From positions 89,716,533 through 89,780,532 of the forward strand of contig CM048845.1 of the NCBI GenBank assembly GCA_026545225.1: a stretch of 64,000 bases of DNA. The letters run 5' to 3'. The DNA comes from Cornus controversa (lineage: Eukaryota; Streptophyta; Magnoliopsida; Cornales; Cornaceae). Position numbers and translations under genes: made by a program. Positions within the stretch are counted from its first letter, which is position 1. Each line of letters opens with the position of its first letter. The notes beneath the pieces are model-generated. The model was not told the DNA's origin and ran no database searches. It saw only the letters and a program-made list of their open reading frames with translations. This document shows positions 37,106 to 51,000 of the stretch, in pieces.

Positions 37106-39262
37106 TTTTTTTTTTTTTTGATAACTAAAATATCATTGAAAGACGCTCAAAAGGGGAGCGCAGCCCAAAGACAGAGAGACCAAGAAGGTCTGCAATGCTA
37201 ATAGAGAATCTACAAAAGACATAATATCCCCCATAGATTTACAATTCCATCCCTGTACCCAAAAGAATAATGTATGAAGAATAGAGAATTTAAGCACCCA
37301 AGTCGGAACCTCGTCTCCATCAAAAACCCGTCTGTTCCGCTCACACCATAACCCCCACCATAAGTAAAGGGGCATTACTCTCCAAGCATCTCAGACTTGC
37401 CTCCTCATTGCAGAATTTCTCCAAGCCTCAAGCATGCTCTTTGGGGACTCCGACATGACCTAATAGATGCCAAAGAGAGCAAAAAATAGAACTCAACAGT
37501 CATGAGCCACTAGTCAATGCAAGAGAAGATGACTGGCAGACTCTTCATGTTCCTTACACGTGCAACACCAGTTAACAGTAGTCTGACCTCTCATTCTCAG
37601 ATTATCAATAGTTGATATCCTCCCTAAAGCTGCTGTCCATCTGAAGAAGGCCATCTTCAGAGGAGCCTTGGAGTGCCAAACAGCCTTCTATGGGAAAGAA
37701 GATCCGTGATCATCCAATAAGCTCCTATGAAAAGAATGCACCTAAAAAAACCACGTTTGGACTCCATCCAAATCCATTTGTCATCCTCATTTCCTCCCAC
37801 CTCCTAGCGATACAAAACTGCCAAGAGCTCACCAATATCTCCTAATTCCCAATCTTGGAACTGCCTCACAAATTGAACATCCCAAACCAACCCCCCATTA
37901 GAGGAGGAAAAACAATCAGCCACCAACCCATCCTTATGCGCAATTATTCGAAAGAGGCACGAATAGATGGACTTGAAGGATCAATTCCCGCACCATACAT
38001 CCTTCCAGAAGCAAACCCCCCTCCCACATCTCACCTTAAATTGAGTACATTTGGTGAATACATCCCATCCTTTCCGAATGGCCTTCCAAATACCCACTCT
38101 TGCCGGCTGCCTCATCTCAAGAGTGCACCATCTGCCTCTACTTTCCTCAAACTTTCTGGCGACAACCTTCCTCCACAGGTTGTCCCTATCATCCCGAATC
38201 TCCATAACCACTTTCCCAACAAGGCATTTGTGAATAACTCCAGCCTCCTACCACCAAATACCCACTCCACCAAGGTCAAAAGGCCTGCACACTTGCTCCC
38301 AATTCACAAGATGAAATTTGTCTTCCTCTCTGAAGTTTCTCAAGTCTCCTTACCACTCCACAGTGATGGGGCCTGGAAAAGTGAAAGATAATAAGTTGGG
38401 AGGTTTGAAAGAGTGCTCCTCACCAAAGTTAGACGCTCGCCCTTCGAGATATATTGCTTTTTCCAACCCGCCAACCTTTTCTCGAAGCGCTTCACCACCG
38501 GATCTCATACTGACACTCTCCTTGATGGGGTCCCCAACGGCATCCCCGGATAAACCATAGGAAACGACCTTACACCACATCCCAAGATGTCAGCCAAGCA
38601 AGCTATATGCTTAACCTCCCCTACTGGAACAATCTCATTCTTCCAGATATTGATCTTCAGCCTAGAGACTGCATGAAGGCAAACTATTATGTTGTGGCTT
38701 GAATTTTGTCTCGGTCTGGGTCGAGTTGCGACCCGGTTTAATTTTATGATCCGTTTTTCGCTTGTGGGTTTTGGACCTGGATTAGGATTCTCTTGTAGTT
38801 CGATATATAAGGGCATCTAAGGGTTTGGAGTGAGTAACGAGAGAAAACATTGAAAATGCAGAGAAGGGAGTGAGAGCTAGGGTTGGGGTTGAAATTTGTA
38901 ATCTCTTGATTTTCACATGGTGAAATCTTTCACCGGATCTTTACCGTGGACATAGGCACATCGCCAAACCACGTAAATTCCTGTGTTCTGTGTGTTATGA
39001 TTGTTTCGTTTTGTGTCGTATTTCATGATTGTGCTTGGTTCACAACACAAACCAACACACATCTCAAAGCTTTCAACTGCTCCTCATTTACATCACAGAA
39101 CACTATTGTATCATCCACAAATAGGAGATGTGAAATCTCTATTTGAGATGGGGGGTCTCTCCCCACCCTGAAACTGCCCTCCCCATCAGCATACTGAAAG
39201 CCTCCATGACAAGAATAAAGAGGAATGAGGACAAAGGGTCCCCTTGGAGTACTCCTCTTATG
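37106..39262 (-). mobile_element. 5'-truncated LINE, split by a solo LTR
   Basis: On the minus strand, from right to left, it reads the RT palm (VLQGDPLSSFLF near 39250-39215; HLLFVDDTIVFCDVNEEQLKAL, quoted in parts as LFVDDTIVF and NEEQLKAL, near 39130-39060). The solo LTR follows, and then AVSRLKINIWKNEIVPVGEV and YPGMPLGTP (38665-38530). Next comes the zinc-binding region (about 38250-37500) and WWGLWCERNRRVFDGDEVP (37365-37310). The tail TTTTAGTTATC and the A-run (T-run 37106-37119) close the element. The F/V-DD catalytic pair is present as VDD, but stops and frameshifts make it non-functional. The 5' end is lost within the RT domain. Confidence 0.8.
38685..39047 (+). mobile_element. Copia-like solo LTR inside a LINE
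   Basis: This 363-bp element is flanked by CAAAC (38680-38684 and 39048-39052). It begins TATTATGTTGTGGC (the sister copy begins TGTTATG) and ends ACAACA. It contains a TATA-like CGATATATAAGGGC and a 3' block, CCGTGGACATAGGCACATCG then CCACGTAAATTCC, typical of plant Copia LTRs. Removing it with one CAAAC rejoins the LINE frame as QLKALRCVLVCLHAVSRL. There is no internal region and no second LTR. Confidence 0.85.
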
Positions 39263-40187
39263 AGATAAAAACCATAAAAGATTTTTGGTTTAATCCGAAG
39301 ACAAAAAGGGTGGAAAGAAGGTAAGATTATAGAATTAGGGTATTTGAGATGAAAAAATAAACTTACTTCTGGTTGATCATGATCAAAACAACAAAATTTG
39401 ATGGCAGAGAGTTAAAGAGATGAAAAATTTCCTGTGCATCTCCCTTAGATATTCATAGGCTTCACCTCTACCTCTAAGATTATGTTCCAACACATATCAC
39501 AAAATCATCAATCATCTAAAAAGTAGCTCCCTTTTTTAACTCAAATGCTACATAGATATTTATAAACTGCTAAGCTTTTTTTTTTTTTACTTTTACTGGG
39601 ATTAAGACTTGAACATGGGAAGTTTCAGAGTTTTAATTATTGAGATCATTTTAGACCAGCAATAAATCACATGAAAAAATATATAGACCTGAAAAGGTCC
39701 ATGGTACAAGACTAGTTCTTATCCCCAAATTTCTTTGTAGTTGTTAAAATATCCTTCACTGCTACAAATTTAAAAATCATATATATAACTGAACCCCCAA
39801 AATAAACATAAAATGGGACTTCAACTGACCCAAAGCTTGATTACATGATTTCCCGAGTCAGTCCCATATGAAATTCCCAGTAAACCTGTTTCTTTGTTTG
39901 CATGTGCTGCTTCAAACATATTTAGGGAGAGACCTAGTGATATAAACTATTTAATAAGACTATAGTATTCAAGTTGGTGAAAATAGAGCAGAGTCAATTT
40001 GAAATCGTTTAGATAAGAATGTAAGCTGAGTGGAATGCAACATCAATAAATTGGTTGTAGAAATGAGGGAATTGATATAATTGATACCTTGAGGATACCT
40101 TAAAATAACAATAGGTGTTATATTGGATTGGTTATTTGTAAGAAAGAGGCTATTTAAGAGGAGTTTTCCAATAAAAATAATGCAGGA

Positions 40188-40720
40188 AGGATGAAATGGA
40201 GAAGTGTTTCTAAACTATTATGTGATCATAAAATACCAACTAAGTTAAATCAACAGCTTGGTTGTAATGCCAAGTTACCAACTATGTTTTGTGGTACCAA
40301 AATGCTCCTATATAAAGGAACAATAGCTGAGGAAATATGTACAAAACTGAGTATAGTTGAAATCAAGATGTTGAGGCAGATGAATGGCAATACAAGTAAT
40401 GATAGAACTGAAATTTAATAAACAAATAAACAAAATAGATGCATGTGTTAAAATACATATCTAATACTGTGGAAAACCAGGGAAATTTGTCTTTGTTGTT
40501 TGGTTATACACGACATGGGAAAATCAATGCATTAGTGAGATGAGGGTTTTGGTATGAGTTGGAGGTTTTTAAAGGACAAGGAGAAAGGCAAAAAGAATGT
40601 GGATTGAGGACTGAACTAGAGATGTGATCATGTGACCTATGATTAAAAAGAGGCTGTGACCATAGATTAACTAAAATGGAGAGAATTGTTTATGTAGCTT
40701 CCAAGTTCTGATATGAGGCT
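40188..40720 (+). mobile_element. RTE-type LINE remnant
   Basis: Plus reading MKWRSVSKLLCDHKIPTKLN, then CTKLSIVEIKMLRQMNGNT (to about 40400), corresponds to the post-RT region of RTE-clade elements (usual form: cysteine-rich, VAEMRMLRWM-like). After a gap, LRWYELEVF (about 40545-40575) continues the same protein in another frame. No target duplication was found. It is strongly decayed. Confidence 0.6.
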
Positions 40721-43282
40721 TTCTTGAACTGAGTTATGGTTTTTCATTTTTGACCAGTAAAATATTCCTTCAGTTGATCTTTTGTGTTGAATATCCTTTG
40801 AGTTTGATGTCTTTTATATCTAATATGTGTAAGACATGAATATGCATTAGATACAAGCAGTTACATGTCTGATGTGCAAGTTATGAATACAAAATCCCAT
40901 CATTTGAAGACACCTAGTGCATGATGTGTCTAAAATATGGAAGGATTTGTAACATGTATTGTTTTAGATTGGTGGTTCTGGTGAAATAATATGGCCATGG
41001 CTGTTTTCTTCAAAAAATGTGTGTTTTTATCACTCATAGCCTTTTATTCTAAATTCTTGCAAGAGTGAATGCATGGGCTTATATATTTGAATTTTCGGAT
41101 ATTGAAACAATTTGATGATTAACAAGTGATATTGATTATTGTGAATTATAACTGCATATATTTTTAATACATTGAGATGAATTAGTGTCTATCATATAAT
41201 ATATATGTACTTTATTTATAACCAGGGGGCGGATCTACTAGGGACCATTTTCTCAAGGGACCAAATTAAATTCATAATAGGAAAACTGGCAAAAAAAATT
41301 AATCACTGCATCATCTTTTTTTGTCCAAGGGTGACACACAGCTACAGAATGGTGTTTTCTGGTAACCTAAAGGTATTGTATTTAAGAAAAAGAGATTGCA
41401 AATTTCCAAACAAAAGAAATTGGAATTCATTTATTTTAAAAAACTTCTACCCAATTATTTGAATAAATAAAAAAAGTATTGCTAGGATTCTTTGCACAAA
41501 TTGACACCCAGCATGCACATGTTTTGTTTTATTTTATCCTTTGGATACAGTAAGGTACTTTTGATCTTTTTATTTGTTTTGGGGTTGGAACTTGGAACTG
41601 AAAAGCAATAACTAAAACTTGTGGGCTTTTATTTGAATAGAAATGATTTAAAATATTTTTCAAAGGAATTCTGAATGTCAAAATTAAAAATATAAAATAG
41701 TGCCTGAGATTAAAGAAAATCCACAAAAACTAGGGCTTTGGGCCCTTTGTTTGCTCATGTTTATTATATGTTTGTATATTGTTTTTTAAGACAAATTGGG
41801 ATCTCCATGTTATGTTGTATTTGTACTACCATTTCTAGGCGATAGTGGATGTGATGTGTTCCATGCACTCATTAGCAAAGAGTTCAACGTAATTTGGTTA
41901 CATTTAATTTTACTACAATGCCATAGATAAACAATTATTTGGCCTATTAGTTGGGAGAATTAATAGTCCAAGGAAAAGTAATTATGTATGTATAAAACTG
42001 ACTGATTTTCAAATTATTTATGAAAATCCACATATATTAATCTTTGCTAAGGCCAATCCATTCTCATTTTATCTGGTTTGGACCGTCCCAGTTACTTTAT
42101 TTTGCTGTCTGGACTGGATGCTAAACACTGCTAATTGGTGTCTTATTGTTGAGGATAAATAGTGGCTATGAGAAATGTAAGGTTGATATCTTTAGGTTTC
42201 ATTTTTTAACTTCATTGTAACAAGAAATACTAAAAATGTTATCGTCAAAAGTCTTTTAGCTTCAGTTTCCATTAATAAAGAAGTGGAGGTTTTTGGGACT
42301 ACAAAAAGTCTTATGGTTTAATAGTTTCACTTGGATGTACTTCAACTTTTGGAACTTGTTCTGCTTGCTGTACCATATGCTGGCAGAATCTTACATTTAT
42401 TTTGGCAATCATACATGAGTTTACTGCCATCCGTAATCAGCCTGGAAAACTTTCATAGGCATTCGTAACATTTTCCACGACATAGGGTTGCCTTATGGTT
42501 ATGGGAGATGACCGACTTTAGAATTACCTTAAAGGAGATGCTCACTTTAGGATTAACTTATGGGAGGCTTTTGACTTGAATGTGTGCTCTGTTAGACTCT
42601 TCAAATGAATACGTTCCATTTTATTAAACAAGTGCTATGAATTTTTCTTCGAGGTTCTACGAAATGCGTTATTGAACTTGTACTCTATTGTTATATCTAT
42701 GTATCTGTTTCCCTTCATTTTATATTTCTATTTGGTTTATCATATATTGCCTTGTTTTGTGTGGTTAACTCAATTAAATGAATAAATTACAGATGTGTTA
42801 TGCCTGATTGCCATCGAGGACTATTATCTTTACAGCAAATTATATATGAAAAAGAAGGCTTGGTGGCTTGTTTGAAGATCAAGAAAAGAATATTCAATAT
42901 TCAATAAGTATGTATTTCAATCGACTTCTGCATGTGATGGAGCATGGCTAGCATCCTTGGCTTTTAAATGGTAACCTGCTCATCCTATGTCTTTGTGTAC
43001 CTTCCAGCACATAAACACGAGCACTCTCTCTCTTGTATGATTGTCTAGTTGATACTATCTTTCTAGTTAATGAATAGACTAGAACCGACATTACCAAGTG
43101 TTGGTATTTCCAAGGTGGTGTGCTGGAAGGAGTGGATTGTGCACAATTTTGAGGTTTGGCATTACTTGTACAAAGTGGCATTGCAAATTAATATCCTTTT
43201 TCAAAAGACACAACTTGTCATTATTTTGTGGTTGCAGTAGGAGAAGAGCTCAAAATTCAAGATGCATCATATCCAAATGTTG

Positions 43283-43336
43283 ACAACCTTTGAGCGTCTT
43301 TCTAATGGAATTTTATTTATCAAAAAAAAAAAAAAA
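43283..43336 (+). mobile_element. Very short LINE 3' end with poly(A)
   Basis: TTGAGCGTCTTTCTAATGG, then AATTTTATTTATC and 14 A (about 43323-43336), matches the 3' end of the 37106-39262 LINE read in its sense direction (TTGAGCGTCTTTCAATG, TTTTAGTTATC, A-run). Roughly 38 bases of element survive. Target duplication is not certain. Confidence 0.6.
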
Positions 43337-45027
43337 CATTTATCCATATGTATACTTGATATATAATTTGGTGCAAGTTTTCTTCAAGGTACTGGAGAAG
43401 TCATGTTCACGGGAATTGGCAATTTGGCATATTGCTATCACCTGGGACTTATTGGCTATCTTCCAAATATTGCCCCAGTTCCATTCTGTATTGTGCTCTT
43501 TAATAAATTTTGAGCAGCATCATAAGATTTGAAATATCCAAAGTACTGAAGTAAATTATCACTTAAAAAGGTCAAGGATGACATATGCAATGATTATAAT
43601 CAAGTGCACAAACCTCTTTGTTTCAGGCAACCAGGAGTAGACTCTAGTTTTTGTGTACCTAAAGATCAAATTATTTCTTGAGCCTTTCTTGACAGTGCGA
43701 CTCTGACATGCTAAATCACAGCTATGATGGTTTGATGAAAAAGGAAGATGAAAATGAAATTCAGTTATTGAATTTGCTTTTTTATAGAAATGAGATAATT
43801 CAAAGACCCAACAAGTGTTGAATATCTTGTTGCCTAGTGATCATTAGTTGTAATTTTGGTCATTCCAGTGATCTGTCCTAATCTGAAGTGAGAATGGGTG
43901 ACATGGGCCCAAATTTTCAAGAGGTTTTTTTAAAGTAAAAACATGCAAGTTAATTTGGGGTGGAAGTATACCTGAGGGCAGAAGTAATATATGGTAACGA
44001 TTTAGATCATCTTTAGTATGCATTTTCGTCATATTGATGTTAAAGATCTTCTAAGTTCCTTTTCCAAACAGACGTTGTATGATATCCTTTAGGAGTTTGA
44101 TTTCTTTGTACATATTTAATAGGGAGATTCTTGGAGCTAGCTGTTTACCTTATTAGCCAGCTTAACACCAAAGGGTGGTTACAGGCCCATAATTTGGTAA
44201 TGTTGTTAGCAGTCAAGGGAAAATCATAAAACATGTGGAATTGATCCTTTTCCCCAAAATTAGCGCCAAATATTGTTTCTATGTTAAAAGGAATTTTTTG
44301 ATGATTGTACATGCAATGTTTTCATGTAAACTAAATTAAACACTCCCTGAAAACACAAATGACCACACTGCAAAGCATGAAATATTGTTTGGATATTATG
44401 GAAGATGGTTACCACTTCTCATGTTATGAACTTTTAGATGATTAAGAGAGGGTAAAGTTTTGATAATATATTATAAGCTAAAATTGGACCTGGTGGGTTA
44501 GGGATCAAGGATCTACAAGGAAAGCAGTTGACAAGCTATTTTATTACTTAAGCTATTTAGTTTTGTTTCATGTCGCTGCCTTTTCTTTTGAAGGACCAGG
44601 AGGGTGGAGATTGGGATATGAATTATGGCATTCTTATTTTCGATTCTCTTTGGATGTTACATATGTATGCATTCTAAATGGTCATATCTGCTTTGAATTG
44701 TCAGTCACTTTTGAACTGATATCACTTTCATGATTTTGAAAACAGATTCATTGCTAAAATTTTCTCTTTTTTCATAGTTTTCTTGATGCTGCTTGGAAGT
44801 TATGCATTTGACATTTGGTTCACCACTTGGCAATTAGACATCTTATTTTTGTTATTTCTTTTCTTTTCATTTCGTACTTCCTGTTCTTCTGGTTGTTGGG
44901 GGAAAATCACTTTTCTTGTTTAAATGATTTTTTAATTTAGATTCTCGGTATTGCTTTGCTCTGGAAACCGGAAGTTAGCTATCCCAGTTGCTGATATTTA
45001 GTAGTTGGGGAAGGTTCACCTTCAGCC

Positions 45028-48000
45028 ATGCCTTCTTTACAGCTTTTAAAGTTAACCGAGCATGGTCGAAGCATTTTGGCCTCGAGGAGGTAATATTTCC
45101 TACTCTTTGTGCTAATATCAACTATCAATTTAATTTTCTGTAACAAATCTTGCATATTATCTAAGGATCAAGTCCTCTTGGGTGCAAACAATTCTTTGGG
45201 TGTGTGTGCGCGCGTACCAACTAGGAAAAAAAAATCTTGCATATTATCATTGAGTCATGTTCTCATGTTATCTGCTTGTCATATGATGATTTTAAGTCTT
45301 CTTCTATATATGCTATATGCCATTCTATAGTTAAAAAGTTATGACTGTCAGGTGATTTTTGCAAAGATGTTAATTATTTTCTGAATGAAATTGGGTTGTT
45401 GGTGCAACTGCTTGTGTGACTAATTAATTAACTGGTCACTGTTTATTCATTTAAAGTTTTGCTCATACAATATCTAGGTGACTGCTATGCTTAGGCGGCT
45501 TCTTGGTGCATGCATTTTGTTTGGATGTGCAATTATTGCAGGCAGTTGCAGGCAGTCACGAGTGTTTGGCTGGTGCAATGGTCAATGATAGGCGTATACT
45601 CGAGCAGTTAGCTAAGTACCTTCTAAGAAAAGGTGGCCTTAAACAATAGAAAGCTTAAGTTTATGAATTGAAAAATGTTCAAATTATATGCATCTAAGTT
45701 GATGCAACTGAGCAAACATTAATCTTCACTACTTGGGCACGCATTTGTTAGATTATGATGCAGAAGTCGTTCAAATTAAAGGTAGACTGATCTGGTGTTG
45801 GAACAAGGCATTGGAGATTTCATAAGCGAGACCAAGATTAAACAGATGCATGGTTTAGAGAAACGAAAGTGAAATCTTCTTTCTTGCATAAAAATACTAA
45901 ATTTTGAGGATATTGATCTACAAATTTTCTGGACTCGTTTATCTTGATAACTGTAATCATATTAAATCCTAGCCGTCGAACAGCTATAGTCTCAGTAATA
46001 CATTGTTTCTTAAGCAAAGAGCAAGAGAAAATGAATAAAAAGTCTCAACTAACAACTACTACTGTAAGGTAAGCAGTGTCGCACTTTTATACTAGTAATA
46101 TACCTGTGAACAGCACTACAACCATACGAGTGGATGTTACTGCCAAAAATATATTCATAGAAAAGGTTCAAAAATATTAGTGATACGGTTACAGGAAACG
46201 ATGCATGAGCCACCCCCCCTTCCTTCAAAAAAAAAAGAATAAAAAGAAGAGGAAGAAGAAAGAAAGAAACAATGCATAAGGCATGTGCTTTGTAGTTGAA
46301 TATGGAGTATAAGATTTGGAAGGTAGAATGATTTTGTGGTTTCATGCCAATCCTTACATGACTGTGAATAAAGCTTCAGTATGGACATATCCTTGAAAGA
46401 ACTGTCAATTTTATCTCCTCCTCAAATTGTAATTGAATGCCCTAGAGGTTGCACTTCTTTACTGTGAAGAGAAAATTAGGGGTATACATGAAATTTTTTG
46501 TTTCCTATTTTTGAAAGGTGTATCACATTGCTTAACTTATGAGCACCGTGCTGCACTCTTTGACTCACTCGATCAGTCTATTGTAAAACTGTGAAAGCCT
46601 TTACTTTGTTTGCCTTGTTTATGACAAGATGAAATCTCTCTCTCCTCTTTATTGCTTTGTTGTGTCTGAGGTTATAAAATCAGCCAAACATTTGCAGAAC
46701 TTTTATGAATTGCAGATTTGGATTTGAACTGTAACCTCAAATTGAATTGGGCAACAGTAAGAAATAATGGGGTTGAGCATGCAGAAGAATATAATGTATT
46801 AGCATATGTGATTACAGACCTTGAAGGCAGGTGAATAGATCTCTTTTCAAATTATTTGGATATGTTTTGAACTTAAATTAATTGTCAAATTTAATTTTAA
46901 CTAATTTATCATCATGCACATTGAATTATGAAGCAATGGAGAAAAGTAAAGCAAAACAGAGCAACATAGAGAGACAAAATACCACCAAGGGTTTAACCCA
47001 AGTGGTATCTCCTCCTTCCAAATGGAAGGTTGAGGGCTTGAGTACCAACGGGATAAATGGGCGTGTGTGTAATTTACCTACCCAGAAAGGAAAAAAAAAA
47101 TTGAGACGATGATTTACATAAACCTGAACTGGAAACCATGGGGACGCATCCTGATGCTAAACAGTCCACTATGAAAGAATAAATTACAATCCTAGGTTCT
47201 AGACTCTTACCCCTAAGAATCGCCTATGGTTGTTTTGATAATAGTGATTGTTTGGATTGAAATTCAGATGAATTGTTTAAACATTTAAACTTTTGTAGAA
47301 AGACAGTGAATTTGCCCAAAAATGTTAAAATCTTTTTTTTTGGTAGTTTGTTTGTCTGTCTGAATTTGATCTAATGTTAGGCAATTAGACTTGCTTAGAT
47401 TCATTGTTATCTCTGCATCAACTTTGAACCTACAACTTCGTAACCATGTTTGTAAGCTACTCATTTTCATGCTATGCAGTTGTATGGTCATCTTTCATTA
47501 TGCCATCGTATGGTTATTTCTTTTCCAGTTAGATCCCTCTTTGATTGCTAGACATGTTGTTTTGCTATTATGCTACAGGAAGACTCTGCTGCTTGCATCT
47601 GGAATCGTAATTGCTGGTGGAACGGCTATGTACATGCAATCACGGTATAGCTGTAAAAGGCCTAATGCTTTAGATCATTGGAATGGGCTCAGTGATCATA
47701 AAGAACCATCACACGATGTGGTTGGAAATGATAATATTGTAAAAAAAAGTAGGCAAAAGAAAGGAGGATTACGGTCACTTCAGGTTTTAGCTGCAATTCT
47801 TCTATCTCATATGGGCCGAATGGGGGCAAGGGACCTTCTAGCTTTAGTTTCTATAGTGGTAAGCTTCTCCTTTTTAGCAAATCTGAAGTTTTATTGTTTT
47901 AATATGGTATGATCCTTCTTCCAAAATTGCTTTCCTTGTGGACATATCTTCCTTATACGTTGCTGTGTTCTTTGTTTCCCCATTTAACTCACCGTATGCA

Positions 48001-51000
48001 TGCAGAATCAATTTCAATATTAGTTTTGTTTTTTTCTTTTTAATAATTTTCTCTTTATAATTAAAAATTTTGAATGGTAAAAAATTGATGGAATATATAA
48101 AGAACCTTTGGAGGTGCTTGGAAATTGGCAGGATGATCCAAAATTTTAAGGGGTGTTGGTAATTCCAGCGTTTTACCTAAAATAATAGTTCTTTGGGATG
48201 TCTTTTGAAATCAAAAGGTTACTTGAGATTTCATAAGTTACAGTGTAATTGCTTATTTATAAATGATGAAATTAAAAAAAGGTAAATTTGAATTAGGAAA
48301 CTTGTGTATAAAAGAAAGGTTATTGTTCTGTTTGGTTTCTTCATACATGCATTTGTGTACATCTGATCAACTAAGGTAGATCTTGTTTTAGATATATAAA
48401 TTATTGTATACTTCCATTCTCTATAATTAACAATTTTTATGGAGAATCATAAGTCGGACTGTTAATCGACATCTACATCAATGGTTTCTAATCATAATTG
48501 TATTCAGAACATTTAGATCCATCCTTGATTTACAATTTTGGATGATACCATATACACAAGGATCTGCTTCATTTTGGGGTGTCTGCTCTGGTCAATGTTT
48601 GTGTTGACATTTCAGACTTCAGACTTATCTTCATGAAATTTCAGCTGTGAACAAATTATAGTTGATATTTCTAAAACTAGCTTTGGTGTTCATTCCCTTC
48701 CTTTTTTTAGTTTAGCGTTGTTGTTCTTCCATGTGTGTTGGCTTTCAGTAAATCCATTTTTTGTTAATGTCTGGAGGACTATGTTTAGAATTTAATTATC
48801 TTCTATTCATCATTTTTGGATTTGTTTTAGCTCCTGTAATAGAAATGCTATGCTTCCAAGTGTTTCCAAGCATATTCCAAAAAATTATGCTCGTTATGTT
48901 GCATCTCGAAGCCCTTCTATATTTTTGGCTTGCTGAATGCTCACTTTCTTTAATAAATCTTATTCAATGACCTAATGGAGAGATCAGTAAATTTTATATC
49001 AGTACTGTACATTGCCTTATAAGCAGAGCATCAGATGGGAGCAAAACTTGTGTATACATGTAGTATCCTAAGCCTAGAATCCTTCCTTCTAAGATAATCA
49101 TCCTTAATATCTACAAAAGTATGTAAAAACCTGGAGAATATCCAGACATCCAAAAATAAGAAATATTCAGCATCAATTTCTTAATGCTAATGCATTGATT
49201 GCTTTGCATCCTCAAAAGTTTTCCTATTTCGCTCCCACCACACGGATCACATGAGACATAGTGATGCAACAGGGGATCTCCTGACACAACTGCTAGCCCA
49301 ACAACAAAAAAAGTGCTCCACAGACTGAGGCATAATTCACTGCGTAGTTGTCATGGACAGCAGCATGCACCAAAGCCACGTGCCACTGCAAAATGAAGAA
49401 GAAGTTGATTGGTGGTATCTTCAAACTTCATCGTTCTTGCATGTGCATTACCAATGGAAGGTCATTTTACCCTTTCCCCCATGTTATCCATAGTTGAAAT
49501 TACCTCCAAAGGAGCAATCCACATCAGAAAAAACCTTTAGTTGGCATTTTCACCCTTCAAATACCTTCCCAAGAGAACCCTGCCTATTTCCACCACATAA
49601 CACACTATAAAAAGTCTTCAGACCCAGACAGCCATTTCTGTCAGGATTCCATATCAAAGAATCCTCCTTATCCTGCTGCACAGGTGAGCTATAAATGATC
49701 TCAAAAAAGTGTTGATCAACTCCACTTTCTAGTCTCGAAGAATGTGTGAACATACATGATTAGTAACTCTTAGTAGAGTTAATTTGCCGGAGGTCAGAAA
49801 GGAAAGGATTATAGTTCTGTGATGATAACTCATGTCTAAACAATTCCCTGCTGCGAGTCAGTGACACTTGCACTTTGGGGCAAGCACATTATATGTTTTA
49901 ATCAAATGTCGTAAAGGTGGATCCTTTTTTGTTTGTATATTTCATTGTTTGTTGTTTCTTCTTCTCCATTTTTCCCCTTCTTCCTGCTGGCTTTGTAGTT
50001 CGAGTAGGGCCAGAGTGACAATTGTTTGGTAGACATTTTTCTTTTATTTGTGTGTTACATTACCTTTTGGTATATACATTTCCTGATTGTCACTATATTT
50101 GACAAGCACCATACTGTAGCTTGAACTAAATATAATTGCTAGCCGAAATTGAACCTGATCCAACTGCTTGATCTAGTCCATTCTTCTCAGGCATTGGTGT
50201 AAACATGTGAAAATGCTTAAAGAAAGATGTAAAAATTTAGGAATGTTGGTAACATAATCATTAGGAAGATATTCTGTCCAAACATGAAAATGAATTCGGA
50301 GAATGAGATATTAGTAAAATCACTGTCACTGAAACCATTACAGCCTCCTATATAGATGTGTTGACCAAGTGTCTGAAATAATAAAATTATTTTTAAATTT
50401 TGGACACAACCATGAAGTGTCAACAGGATTGTTCATGAAGTGTCAAACACGTGTCCAGGATTGTTCATGAAGTGTCAGTGTCAGTGTCCAACACGGACAC
50501 GACACCTTGTAGAAGTGTCTGTGCTTCTTAGGTCAGACATGCTTCTAAGAGTGTCTATGAAGTGTTCATGTGTCTCGCTTCTTAGCTTGCTACCATGGGA
50601 TGTCTCTTATAGAAGTGAAATTCATCATTGAAGATTCAAAACTTTAAGTCTAGTTTTTTTTTATAAAACGAAAATTATTTAAAGAGCCATGATGATCTAT
50701 TTTTATCCTTAAGCAGAGTCTTGGAATGTCATTTAAATTGTTCTTTGAAGAAAATCATTTGCATATTCATGCGCTGTATATTCATAGATTTTTCAAATAA
50801 TCCTTTGATCTATATTCTGTACAATCTACAGAAGTTAGTCAAGTTACGTTGTAGATATATGGGATCAACCTGAAGAATGTAAAAATTAAAACCTATATCT
50901 TTGAGTACCTTTTTTATTTAAACAGAATGAAAATATTTGATGTTAATCACAGAGTACAACTGCTTGTTCGGTAGAGGTTGTTATTTTGTTGTATTTTCTG

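Larger units (their letters stand above)
34054..45001 (+). other. Proposed 11-kb leader intron of ABCD1
   Basis: There is no intact gene here. The stretch is built largely of LINE remnants (35617-35835, 37106-39262, 40188-40720, 43283-43336), one solo LTR (38685-39047) and one tail-only scar (36279-36325), in A+T-rich DNA. Its status as a single intron depends on the inferred first exon. Confidence 0.4.

Noticed and set aside
37855-38391. 178-codon plus-strand frame, proline-rich
   Set aside because: Antisense of the LINE zinc-binding region. The minus-strand reading gives the real homology.
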